NCBI RefSeq assembly: GCF_000333895.2 | Contig: NZ_ANFM02000017.1 | Coordinates: 1 to 64,000, forward strand | Reading direction: 5' to 3' | Length of the DNA stretch: 64,000 bases | Source: Grimontia indica | GTDB taxonomy: Bacteria > Pseudomonadota > Gammaproteobacteria > Enterobacterales > Vibrionaceae | In this document: piece by piece, positions 1-7,826 of the stretch | Layout of the letters: every line of letters begins with the position of its first letter | Position numbering within the stretch: the stretch's first letter is position 1 | Translations under genes and position numbers: made by a program | Notes under the pieces: model-generated | Seen by the model: only the letters and a program-made list of their open reading frames with translations | The model's database searches: none | What the model was told of the DNA's origin: nothing

Positions 1-2886
1 AATGCCACCTCCGGCGGTGACTTCGAAGCGCAGCCCACCGCCCCGGCTGCGGTAGAAACCACCATCAACGACGGCACCACCACGGATGCACCGACCTTAA
101 CCCTGACGGGTGATGCGTCAGTGAATGAAGGCGAAGCGGCCAGCTACACTTTGACGCTCAGCGAAGCGCCAACGGCTGACTTTACCGTGACTATCGTCGT
201 GGGTCATAAGACCACGGAAGACGGTGATGTCACCCCGGTGACCCGTGATGTGGTGATCGCGGCGAACACCACCTCCATCGATTTCACCGTCGATACGCTT
301 GATGACAGCCTGAATGAGTCGGCGGATGATGACGTGTTTACTGTCTCGGTGAATGCGACCTCCGGCGGTGACTTTGAGGCGCAGCCAACGGCGCCAGCTG
401 CCGTCGAAACCACCATCAACGACGGCACCACCACGGATGCACCAACCCTGACACTGACGGGCGATGCGTCAGTCAACGAAGGCGAAGCAGCCAGCTACAC
501 CTTGACGCTCAGTGAAGCGCCAACCGCGGACTTCACGGTCACCGTGGTCATTGGTCATAAGACCACGGAAGATGGTGATGTCACGCCGGTGACCCGTGAT
601 GTGGTGATCGCTGCAAACACCACTTCCATCGATTTCACCGTCGATACGCTTGATGACAGGCTGAATGAATCCGCCGATGAGGATGTCTTTACCGTCTCGG
701 TGAATGCCACCTCCGGCGGTGACTTTGAGGCGCAGCCCACCGCGCCGGCAGCCGTCGAAACCACCATCAATGACGGCACCACCACGGATGCGCCGACGCT
801 GACACTGACGGGTGATGCCTCAGTGAATGAAGGCGAAGCGGCCAGCTACACTTTGACGCTCAGTGAAGCGCCAACCGCGGATTTCACTGTCACCGTGGTG
901 ATTGGCCATAAGACCACGGAAGACGGTGATGTCACACCGGTGACCCGTGATGTGGTGATCGCGGCGAACACCACCTCCATCGATTTCACCGTGGATACGT
1001 TTGATGACAGCCTGAATGAATCCGCCGATGATGACGTGTTTACTGTCTCGGTGAGTGCCACCTCCGGCGGTGACTTTGAGGCGCAGCCCACCGCCCCAGC
1101 TGCGGTAGAAACCACCATCAATGACGGCACCACCACGGATGCGCCGACCTTAACCCTGACGGGCGATGCGTCAGTCAACGAAGGCGAATCAGCCAGCTAC
1201 ACACTCACCCTTTCAGAAGCGCCGACAGCAGACTTTACGGTCACCGTGGTGATTGGACACAAGACCACGGAAGATGGCGACATTCAGCCAGTGACACGCG
1301 ATGTCGTGATCGCTGCAAACACCACTTCCATCGATTTCACCGTAGATACCCTGGACGACAGCCTCAATGAATCGGCCGATGATGACGTGTTTACCGTCTC
1401 GGTGAATGCCACCTCTGGCGGTGATTTTGAAGCGCAGCCAACGGCGCCAGGTGCCGTCGAAACCACCATCAATGACGGCACCACCACGGATGCGCCAACC
1501 CTGACACTGACTGGCGATGCCTCAGTGAATGAAGGCGAAGCAGCCAGTTACACCTTGACGCTCAGTGAAGCGCCAACCGCGGACTTCACCGTGACCATCG
1601 TCGTGGGACATAAGACCACGGAAGACGGTGATGTCACCCCGGTGACCCGCGATGTCGTCATTGCGGCAGGCACTACGTCTATCGACTTTACGGTTGATAC
1701 GCTTGATGACAGCCTGAATGAATCGGCGGATGACGATGTGTTTACCGTCTCGGTGAATGCGACGGCTGGCGGTGACTTTGAGGCGCAGCCATCGGCTCCG
1801 GCTGCGGTCGAAACCACCATCAATGATGGCACCACCACGGATGCGCCGACGCTGACATTGACCGGTGATGCCTCTGTCATTGAGGGTGAAGCGGCCAGTT
1901 ACACCTTGACGCTCAGTGAAGCACCAACCGCAGACTTTACCGTCACTGTCGTTATCGGCCACAAGACCACGGAAGACGGCGATGTCACACCTGTCACCCG
2001 TGATGTGGTGATCGCTGCTGGGACCACTTCCGTTGATTTCACCGTAGATACGCTTGATGACAGCCTGAATGAATCCGCCGATGATGATGTGTTTACCGTC
2101 TCGGTGAATGCCACCTCCGGCGGTGACTTCGAAGCGCAGCCCACCGCCCCAGCTGCGGTAGAAACCACCATCAATGACGGCACCACCACGGATGCGCCGA
2201 CCTTAACCCTGACGGGTGATGCCTCAGTGAATGAAGGCGAAGCAGCCAGTTACACCCTCACCCTGTCGGAAGCGCCAAAGGCTGACTTTACGGTCACTGT
2301 GGTGATTGGCCATAAGACCACGGAAGATGGCGATGTCACACCGGTGACCCGTGATGTGGTGATCGCTGCAGGCACCACGTCCATCGACTTTACCGTCGAT
2401 ACGCTTGATGATAGCCTGAATGAATCCGCCGATGATGATGTGTTTACCGTCTCGGTGAATGCCACCTCCGGCGGTGACTTTGAGGCACAGCCCACCGCCC
2501 CGGCTGCCGTGGAAACCACCATCAACGACGGCACCACCACGGATGCGCCAACCCTGACCTTAACAGGCGATGCGTCAGTAAATGAAGGCGAAGCGGCAAG
2601 CTACACGCTCACCCTTTCAGAAGCACCAACCGCGGACTTTACCGTCACTGTCGTTATCGGCCACAAGACCACCGAAGACGGCGATGTCACGCCGGTCACA
2701 CGTGATGTAGTTATTGCTGCCAATACCACTTCCGTCGACTTCACCGTTGATACCCTGGATGATCAAAATATTGAAACGTCAGATTCTGATGTCTTTACCG
2801 TCTCTGTCGACAGCACTGCAGGCGGTGGTTTTGAAAAACAGCCCGCAGCACCCGGCATTGTTGAAACCTCGGTAATAGATGTTGAG
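1..2886 (+). repeat. 351-bp in-frame tandem repeats of the adhesin
   Basis: The same sequence recurs at a constant 351-bp (117-codon) spacing: the motif ggcaccaccacggatg occurs at 73, 424, 775 and 1126, and so on. Units begin near 79, 430, 781, 1132, 1483, 1834, 2185 and 2536, after a partial unit at 1-78. Copies differ mostly by scattered silent changes plus small swaps such as HKTTEDGDV/GDI and AAN/AAG. The last unit diverges over its final 40 residues (DDQNIETSDSD). Such arrays change copy number by recombination and are prone to assembly collapse. Confidence 0.95.
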
Positions 2887-4668
2887 CCTTATCTACAAGG
2901 CAAAAATACAGGTAGTGTCATCGTCAACCTTACACCTGATGCCGCTTCCCCTGGCTTTGAGGAAGATACCTCCAATGGCAGCGTTTCATTTTCTTTAGCG
3001 GACTACACCTCTGATTTGGTTGATGATGCCAATAGTACGGATTCACTGACAACGTCTATCAACATCACGTCTCTACCAAGCAACGGCACACTTTATTATC
3101 TTGATACCAATGGAAACCCAGTCGCCGTTTCTGTCGGAGACACATTACCGGACGACACCAATTTCGTCTTCGAACCAGACAAAGTCAGCAAAACATTTGC
3201 CGCTTCTGACATTACGAGCTCCACTCAAACCACAATTGTCACAGGCGGCATGACGGTGTCTGGAGGTACCTTTACTGGAACCAAGCCAGACCTGGCTAGC
3301 ACCATTACGGATGCTCCGGTTATATGGGAGTTTACGAATGGTGAAACTGGTATTGGTATTGGCACAGACAGGGAGCTTGACTCTGCCAACAGCGAAGTCA
3401 TGATCTTCAATTTTACGGGTGGTCTTGATGTCACGAGCACAGATATATCCGTTGCCAGTGCATATGGTAATTTCTCGAATACCCGCCCAGCAAACGCCAC
3501 CGTCGATTTCATCGCTTTGAAAGACGGCCAGATCGTTAATGAGTTCACTTTCTCAAATATTTGGGAAGCGTCAGGATTAACCGGGAATGCGACTATCAAT
3601 GTGAGCGATCCTAATGGTTATGACGAATTACGAATGTATATTTCTGCATCTGCCAACAGTAACCTTACTGTTACCAGTGTTTCGACTATTGCAGTAGATA
3701 CCACAGATACGTCATTTACCTATACAGCTATCAACTCTTTAGGCAATGAGAGTGACGTCGCGACTGTGACATTAGGAGACGCCATCAGCGACACTGCTGA
3801 ACCTAGAACTGCACCGACAGCTTCCGGCACACTGCTTCTCGCAGATTCCAACGGCGCAACCACGGGGATATTCCCAGACACGACAGAACAAGGTCAGTAT
3901 GGTTCGGCACAACTGGTCAATGGCACTTGGACATATACCCTGGATCCAACACGTCTGACAGATATCCCAGAGGGAGAAACGCTTCAAGACACCATCACAT
4001 TCACTGCCAATGATGGCACGACATCAGACATCCACATTGTCATCGGTGAATCAGGCACCAACATATCGTCTTTCTACGCCACCAGCGCCACTGAAGGACT
4101 GAGTGATTTGGTCGATCTTAGCCAAACTTCAGCGTTCGGCACTGATGGAGATGATCTTCTGTCAGGGCTTGGGGATGATGACATCATGCTTGGACTTGCT
4201 GGAAATGACACTCTTAATGGCGCTGCTGGTAATGATGCGCTGGATGGAGGCATCGGTGATGACATTCTCATCGGCGGTAAAGGAGACGACATTCTGTTTG
4301 GTGGAGCAGGCAATGACACATTCGCTTATATGTCTGGCGATCAAGGGACTAGCAGTTTACCCGCCCAAGATCTCATCGCAGACTTTGATACAGCATTAGA
4401 CCGTTTAGATCTTGCTGATCTTCTGCAAGGAGAAAGCGAAACCAACATTGGGGATTATCTTTCTGTCTTTGATGACGCTAATGAAGAAGCGGTTATCAAC
4501 ATTGCTTCGACAGGTGCAGACACTGACCAGACGATCACCCTAGATAATATCTCTGTTACAGACTTAGCCTCGGCCTATGGTGTCGATTCGACGGGTCTGA
4601 ACAACGATCAAATGAGTTCCGCTGTCATCGATGCAATGATCACACAGTCGAAAATTATCATCGACTAA
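1..4668 (+). CDS. Giant RTX adhesin, C-terminal part (type I secreted), 5' truncated
   Basis: The frame is open from base 1, so the start lies outside the window; 1555 residues are visible. Residues 1 to about 960 are near-identical 117-residue Calx-beta/Ig-like repeats. Next come a cadherin-like region (about 960-1270), a VCBS-like domain (about 1270-1350, with LVNGTWTYTLD), glycine/aspartate RTX nonapeptides of the GGxGxD type (bases about 4131-4330) and a VCA0849-type type I secretion C-terminus starting near DLIADFD. The family is exported in one step by an ABC/MFP/TolC machine, binds calcium through the RTX turns, and works on the cell surface in attachment or biofilm formation. No transporter genes lie downstream; they may be upstream of the window. 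A strong terminator follows at once. The ligand cannot be told from sequence. Confidence 0.9.
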   Translation, partial: NATSGGDFEAQPTAPAAVETTINDGTTTDAPTLTLTGDASVNEGEAASYTLTLSEAPTADFTVTIVVGHKTTEDGDVTPVTRDVVIAANTTSIDFTVDTLDDSLNESADDDVFTVSVNATSGGDFEAQPTAPAAVETTINDGTTTDAPTLTLTGDASVNEGEAASYTLTLSEAPTADFTVTVVIGHKTTEDGDVTPVTRDVVIAANTTSIDFTVDTLDDRLNESADEDVFTVSVNATSGGDFEAQPTAPAAVETTINDGTTTDAPTLTLTGDASVNEGEAASYTLTLSEAPTADFTVTVVIGHKTTEDGDVTPVTRDVVIAANTTSIDFTVDTFDDSLNESADDDVFTVSVSATSGGDFEAQPTAPAAVETTINDGTTTDAPTLTLTGDASVNEGESASYTLTLSEAPTADFTVTVVIGHKTTEDGDIQPVTRDVVIAANTTSIDFTVDTLDDSLNESADDDVFTVSVNATSGGDFEAQPTAPGAVETTINDGTTTDAPTLTLTGDASVNEGEAASYTLTLSEAPTADFTVTIVVGHKTTEDGDVTPVTRDVVIAAGTTSIDFTVDTLDDSLNESADDDVFTVSVNATAGGDFEAQPSAPAAVETTINDGTTTDAPTLTLTGDASVIEGEAASYTLTLSEAPTADFTVTVVIGHKTTEDGDVTPVTRDVVIAAGTTSVDFTVDTLDDSLNESADDDVFTVSVNATSGGDFEAQPTAPAAVETTINDGTTTDAPTLTLTGDASVNEGEAASYTLTLSEAPKADFTVTVVIGHKTTEDGDVTPVTRDVVIAAGTTSIDFTVDTLDDSLNESADDDVFTVSVNATSGGDFEAQPTAPAAVETTINDGTTTDAPTLTLTGDASVNEGEAASYTLTLSEAPTADFTVTVVIGHKTTEDGDVTPVTRDVVIAANTTSVDFTVDTLDDQNIETSDSDVFTVSVDSTAGGGFEKQPAAPGIVETSVIDVEPYLQGKNTGSVIVNLTPDAASPGFEEDTSNGSVSFSLADYTSDLVDDANSTDSLTTSINITSLPSNGTLYYLDTNGNPVAVSVGDTLPDDTNFVFEPDKVSKTFAASDITSSTQTTIVTGGMTVSGGTFTGTKPDLASTITDAPVIWEFTNGETGIGIGTDRELDSANSEVMIFNFTGGLDVTSTDISVASAYGNFSNTRPANATVDFIALKDGQIVNEFTFSNIWEASGLTGNATINVSDPNGYDELRMYISASANSNLTVTSVSTIAVDTTDTSFTYTAINSLGNESDVATVTLGDAISDTAEPRTAPTASGTLLLADSNGATTGIFPDTTEQGQYGSAQLVNGTWTYTLDPTRLTDIPEGETLQDTITFTANDGTTSDIHIVIGESGTNISSFYATSATEGLSDLVDLSQTSAFGTDGDDLLSGLGDDDIMLGLAGNDTLNGAAGNDALDGGIGDDILIGGKGDDILFGGAGNDTFAYMSGDQGTSSLPAQDLIADFDTALDRLDLADLLQGESETNIGDYLSVFDDANEEAVINIASTGADTDQTITLDNISVTDLASAYGVDSTGLNNDQMSSAVIDAMITQSKIIID

Positions 4669-4686
4669 TGTTTCCATAATCCATTG

Positions 4687-4715
4687 AAAAGCCAGCGATT
4701 AATCCGCTGGCTTTT
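4687..4715 (+). terminator. Rho-independent terminator of the adhesin gene
   Basis: A 7-bp GC-rich stem gccagcg/cgctggc with a 7-base loop, preceded by A residues and followed by TTTTT, starts 19 bases after the adhesin stop codon. Confidence 0.85.
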
Positions 4716-4880
4716 TCATACTGCGAATAAATGGCCATTTCTTAACACCGATGTAACTTTATGCAGACTTACCCACCACTAAACCTCGCAAATAAAATAT
4801 AAAACACCATTCATTTAATATTGATGCAAGTCACAATATTGTGCATAATTTGCGCAACAAATCATCACGAGGTACCTACT

Positions 4881-4994
4881 GTGTCAAACAAGATCGCCGC
4901 TAAAATTTCAAACTATGCACCACTGTTCATCCTGATGGGTGTAACGACAGCTTTCACGCTGATGAATGCAATGTACTGGGGCGGTGTGCTTTAA
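4881..4994 (+). CDS. Small single-pass membrane protein, 37 aa
   Basis: A GTG-started reading frame of 37 codons sits between two terminators. AGGT at about 4871 is a plausible ribosome site. The peptide starts VSNKIAAKISNYAPLFILMG, a short basic amphipathic head followed by one hydrophobic segment (APLFILMGVTTAFTLMNAMYW), which predicts one transmembrane helix. A hairpin followed by T residues comes 54 bases after the stop, so the gene has its own transcription unit. I do not recognise the family. A coding assignment is supported by the clean signal layout, but conservation was not tested. Confidence 0.6.
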   Translation: MSNKIAAKISNYAPLFILMGVTTAFTLMNAMYWGGVL

Positions 4995-5047
4995 GGCACA
5001 ATAAGTAGCAAGTGGAGTGCTAGCCTCCTACAGGACGATATTCGAGA

Positions 5048-5073
5048 AGCCCGGCATAAGCTGGGTTTTTGTT
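5048..5073 (+). terminator. Terminator after the 37-aa membrane peptide gene
   Basis: The stem agcccggc/gctgggtt has an ATAA loop, 8 pairs including G-T pairs, and runs directly into a T tract (5066-5073). Confidence 0.75.
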
Positions 5074-5141
5074 TGTCTGGGGTATTGAAAGGTGAATCTG
5101 GATCGTTTCGAGCGAGCAAACTCCACCTTTTCTAAACCCCA

Positions 5142-5200
5142 AAACGAGAAAACCCGAGCATCTCTGCTCGGGTTTTGAATATGGCGGTGAGTGAGAGATT
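5142..5200. repeat. Partial duplicate of the tRNA-Ser 3' end and its terminator
   Basis: These 59 bases match 5321-5379 with three mismatches at an offset of 179 bases. The copy contains the terminator hairpin (acccgagca/tgctcgggt) and the last ~18 bases of the tRNA-Ser gene including its CCA end, but the rest of the tRNA is missing. It is either the relic of a second tRNA-Ser copy or the far end of a past integration at the tRNA 3' end. Confidence 0.8.
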
Positions 5201-5220
5201 ATTCGTCACTTCGTTCCTCA

Positions 5221-5265
5221 CCCCTTCGGGGCCATCGGCAAGCCGATGTTGCGCGGCTTCGCCGC
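5221..5265. other. Three consecutive perfect hairpins between the tRNA-Ser end copies
   Basis: Within 45 bases there are three perfect inverted repeats: cccc-ttc-gggg (5221-5231), catcggc-aa-gccgatg (5233-5248) and gcggc-ttc-gccgc (5253-5265). They lie inside the 120-base spacer that separates the duplicated tRNA-Ser 3' ends. No coding function is seen; a structured RNA, REP-like element or tRNA processing spacer are possibilities. Confidence 0.6.
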
Positions 5266-5325
5266 TGTGCGAACCCTGGTCGAGGGCTCTCACCCTCCCT
5301 CGTATATTTTCATAAGTCAGAAACG

Positions 5326-5354
5326 AGAAAACCCGAGCATCTCTGCTCGGGTTT
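5326..5354 (-). terminator. Terminator of tRNA-Ser
   Basis: On the minus strand the hairpin aaacccgagca/tgctcgggttt, followed by TTCTCGTTT, begins 6 bases after the CCA end of the tRNA. Confidence 0.75.
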
Positions 5355-5360
5355 CGAATA

Positions 5361-5448
5361 TGGCGGTGAGGGAGGGATTCGAACCCTCGATACGTTGCCG
5401 TATACACACTTTCCAGGCGTGCTCCTTCAGCCACTCGGACACCTCACC
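5361..5448 (-). tRNA. tRNA-Ser (anticodon GGA)
   Basis: The minus strand folds as an 88-nt class II tRNA. The acceptor stem GGTGAGG pairs with CCTCACC, followed by discriminator G and an encoded CCA. The anticodon loop CTGGAAA gives anticodon GGA (serine, UCC/UCU codons). There is a long variable arm (GTATACGGCAACGTAT region) and the T arm GAGGGTTCGAATCCCTC. The D-arm sequence GTCCGAGTGGCTGAAGGA is typical of serine tRNAs. Confidence 0.97.
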
Positions 5449-5485
5449 AAATTGTTTGTTGGACTTCTCGTCCCAACGGGGCGCT

Positions 5486-5514
5486 ACTATAGGGAAAGAG
5501 GCCTAGAGCGTCAA
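5486..5514 (-). promoter_or_regulatory. Sigma-70 promoter of tRNA-Ser with GC-rich discriminator
   Basis: On the minus strand TTGACG (5514-5509) is separated by 17 bases from TATAGT (5491-5486). The following AGCGCCCCG is a GC-rich discriminator of the kind found at stringently controlled stable-RNA promoters. It lies about 40 bases ahead of the mature tRNA 5' end. Confidence 0.85.
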
Positions 5515-5652
5515 TAATATTTCTGAAAAAAGCGCGCAAGTGGCTATCTTTCAAGCGCTTTGGTTCAGTATTGAACTCGAAACCGCTTTTCTCTCTCAGA
5601 AATCTCCGCACACTGCTAGAATAAGCAGCTCAATAGGAAAAGAGAGTTTTTC

Positions 5653-6228
5653 ATGTCTATCTCGCTATCGCAATTTATTACCGAAAACGGATTGGAGCCA
5701 AAGCTGCTTTCCGCCATGCAAACAGAAGGCTTTGTGACTGCAATGGCAGTAGCGCCACATCTTATCGATCCAAGCGAATGGCTTGCATTCATGTGGGGTG
5801 GTGAAGAAGAAGCGCCGTTTGGTAGCCATGAACAACTTGAGCAATACGCCAACATCATCGTTGAGATGTGGAACGAGAAACGTGGCGCGCTATTGTCTAA
5901 CGAATGGCAGTGGCCGGAAGCCTGTGCACTGAGCGAAAGCGAGATCGTTAACGAAGCAACGCGCGAATACTGTGAAGGCATGCTGCAGGGCTGGACCCTG
6001 TGCCGTGATGACTGGGAAACGCTGATGCCTGAAGACTCGCAAGAAAATGCACTTCTGGGCGGCGTGCTACTTTCTATCAGCCTGCTGTTTGACCCCGAGT
6101 CTGCGCTGGCAGTCATGGAAGAACAAGGTGCTGCAGAACTGGCACAGTTTGAGGAAGTGTTCAATGGCATGCCGGTGATGCTTTGTGGCCTGACGATGCG
6201 TGCTTTCCAGATGGCCGAAGCACAATAA
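5653..6228 (+). CDS. UPF0149 / YecA-like family protein
   Basis: A 191-residue protein with the features of the UPF0149 (YgfB/YecA) family: an all-alpha fold, a WxxFMWGG motif near residue 44, and a conserved stretch around YCEGMLQGW. It lacks the C-terminal cysteine-rich SEC-C-like tail of longer YecA proteins. The biochemical role of the family is not well defined. The ATG is preceded by AGGAAAAGAGAG at a suitable distance. It is monocistronic: a tRNA on the other strand lies upstream and a terminator follows. Confidence 0.75.
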   Translation: MSISLSQFITENGLEPKLLSAMQTEGFVTAMAVAPHLIDPSEWLAFMWGGEEEAPFGSHEQLEQYANIIVEMWNEKRGALLSNEWQWPEACALSESEIVNEATREYCEGMLQGWTLCRDDWETLMPEDSQENALLGGVLLSISLLFDPESALAVMEEQGAAELAQFEEVFNGMPVMLCGLTMRAFQMAEAQ

Positions 6229-6254
6229 CTCCCCAGCTCTTCCCCGAATTGTCT

Positions 6255-6278
6255 AAAGCGGTCATCGACCGCTTTTTT
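6255..6278 (+). terminator. Terminator after the UPF0149 gene
   Basis: The perfect stem aaagcggtc/gaccgcttt with a 3-base loop, followed by a T run, lies 26 bases after the stop. Confidence 0.88.
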
Positions 6279-6375
6279 ATTTCAAAGTTTTCGCGCAGTT
6301 TTCAACCATTCCTGATATAGTCGCGCCCCTGAATTTACTCGCCGCTCAAACGGCACTGACAACGAGACTCTCCCT

Positions 6376-7761
6376 GTGACGAATCAAGTATTCTCAACAC
6401 TTCCGTTGAAAGATGAATTGCTTTCTACACTCAATGACATTGGCTACAAAACCATGACGCCAATTCAGGCCCAGAGCCTGCCTTCCATACTTGATGGGAA
6501 AGATGTCATCGGTCAGGGTAAAACAGGCTCAGGCAAAACAGCAGCTTTTGGTCTTGGATTGCTGAACCGACTCAACGTCAAACGTTTTCGCGTTCAATCA
6601 CTGGTGCTCTGCCCTACCAGAGAGCTGGCCGATCAGGTCGCCATCGAAATCCGCAAGCTGGCACGTGGCATCCATAATATCAAAGTGCTAACGCTGTGTG
6701 GCGGTGTTCCTATGGGTCCGCAAATCGGCTCACTGGAGCATGGCGCGCACATCATCGTAGGCACACCTGGCCGTATTCTGGACCACATGGAAAAAGGCCG
6801 CCTGTCTCTGGAAGAAGTGAATACACTGATTCTGGATGAAGCAGACCGCATGCTGGAAATGGGTTTCCAACCTGCGCTCGATGCTATTTTTGACCAGGTA
6901 CCTTCTGACCGTCAGACACTGCTGTTCAGTGCAACTTACCCGGCGCAAATCCAAAGCATCAGCAAGCAAATCATGGCAAACCCAGTGATGGTGAAAGTGG
7001 AATCAAACCACGACGACACCAGCATTACCCAACATTTCTACCGCTGTGCCAACAACCGCGAGCGTATGGAAGCGCTTCAGCTTCTGTTGCTGAAGCATCA
7101 GCCAGAAAGTGCGGTAGTGTTCTGTAACACCAAGCGCGACGTGAAAGACGTGGCTGCAGTACTGGATAACGAAGGCTTCTCTGTGGTAGCGCTGCATGGC
7201 GACTTAGAGCAACGCGACCGCGACCAAATGCTTTTGAAGTTTGCTAACAAGAGTACCAACATCATGGTGGCAACAGACGTTGCTGCGCGTGGTTTGGACA
7301 TCGAAGCCTTAGATGCGGTGATTAACTACCACATGGCATTTGATACCGAAGTGCACATTCACCGCATTGGCCGCACTGGCCGTGCAGGCAGCGAAGGTGC
7401 TGCATATACCTTCTTCGGTGATGAAGATGGTTATCGTGTTGCATTGCTGGAAGATCATCTTGAGCGTGACATCAAATCTTCAGCACTGCCAGATTCCGGC
7501 GTATTGACCAATGTGCCGCGCACTCCTGCCATGGTGACGCTGCACATTGATGGTGGTAAGAAAAGCAAGGTTCGCCCTGGTGATATTCTTGGCGCATTGA
7601 CCGGTGAGGATGGTATTGAAGGTAAACAAGTCGGCAAAATCAAAGTCACCGATTACCGTTCTTATGTTGCCGTTGAGCGTAGCGTGGCGAAGAAAGCCTT
7701 GAAGAAACTCTCCAGCGGGAAAATCAAAGGTAAAACCTACCGCGTTTGGCAGCTTCGCTAA
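6376..7761 (+). CDS. dbpA: ATP-dependent RNA helicase DbpA (DEAD-box)
   Basis: DbpA remodels 23S rRNA helix 92 during large-subunit assembly in the cytoplasm. The 461 residues match the family length. Motifs in order: Q-motif (TPIQAQSLP near 28), Walker A GKTGSGKT at 48-55, DEAD at 154-157, SAT at 185-187, ARGLD, and HRIGRTGRAG in the second RecA domain. The last ~75 residues (from about MVTLHIDGGKKSKVRPGD) are the DbpA RNA-binding domain that gives hairpin-92 specificity and separates it from SrmB/RhlE. The start is GTG at 6376. It is a single gene ending in a shared terminator that faces dddD. Confidence 0.95.
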   Translation: MTNQVFSTLPLKDELLSTLNDIGYKTMTPIQAQSLPSILDGKDVIGQGKTGSGKTAAFGLGLLNRLNVKRFRVQSLVLCPTRELADQVAIEIRKLARGIHNIKVLTLCGGVPMGPQIGSLEHGAHIIVGTPGRILDHMEKGRLSLEEVNTLILDEADRMLEMGFQPALDAIFDQVPSDRQTLLFSATYPAQIQSISKQIMANPVMVKVESNHDDTSITQHFYRCANNRERMEALQLLLLKHQPESAVVFCNTKRDVKDVAAVLDNEGFSVVALHGDLEQRDRDQMLLKFANKSTNIMVATDVAARGLDIEALDAVINYHMAFDTEVHIHRIGRTGRAGSEGAAYTFFGDEDGYRVALLEDHLERDIKSSALPDSGVLTNVPRTPAMVTLHIDGGKKSKVRPGDILGALTGEDGIEGKQVGKIKVTDYRSYVAVERSVAKKALKKLSSGKIKGKTYRVWQLR

Positions 7762-7776
7762 ACCCAGTAAAATGAT

Positions 7777-7800
7777 AAAAGCCGTCTTATGACGGCTTTT
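7777..7800. terminator. Bidirectional terminator between dbpA and dddD
   Basis: The hairpin aaaagccgtc/gacggctttt, with A and T tracts on opposite sides, sits between two convergent genes and can serve both. Confidence 0.85.
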
Positions 7801-7826
7801 TAGTCTCTGTAACCTTTACCCATGAG

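Noticed and set aside
204-2540. Series of 76-146-aa minus-strand open frames under the adhesin repeats
   Set aside because: They recur with the 351-bp period, share one translated sequence and are antisense shadows of the repeats.
1-2886. CRISPR-like array
   Set aside because: The periodic units are 351 bp, in frame, coding and without unique spacers.
5616-6170. 184-aa minus-strand frame across the UPF0149 gene
   Set aside because: Low-complexity Ser-rich translation, no ribosome site, complementary to a supported gene.
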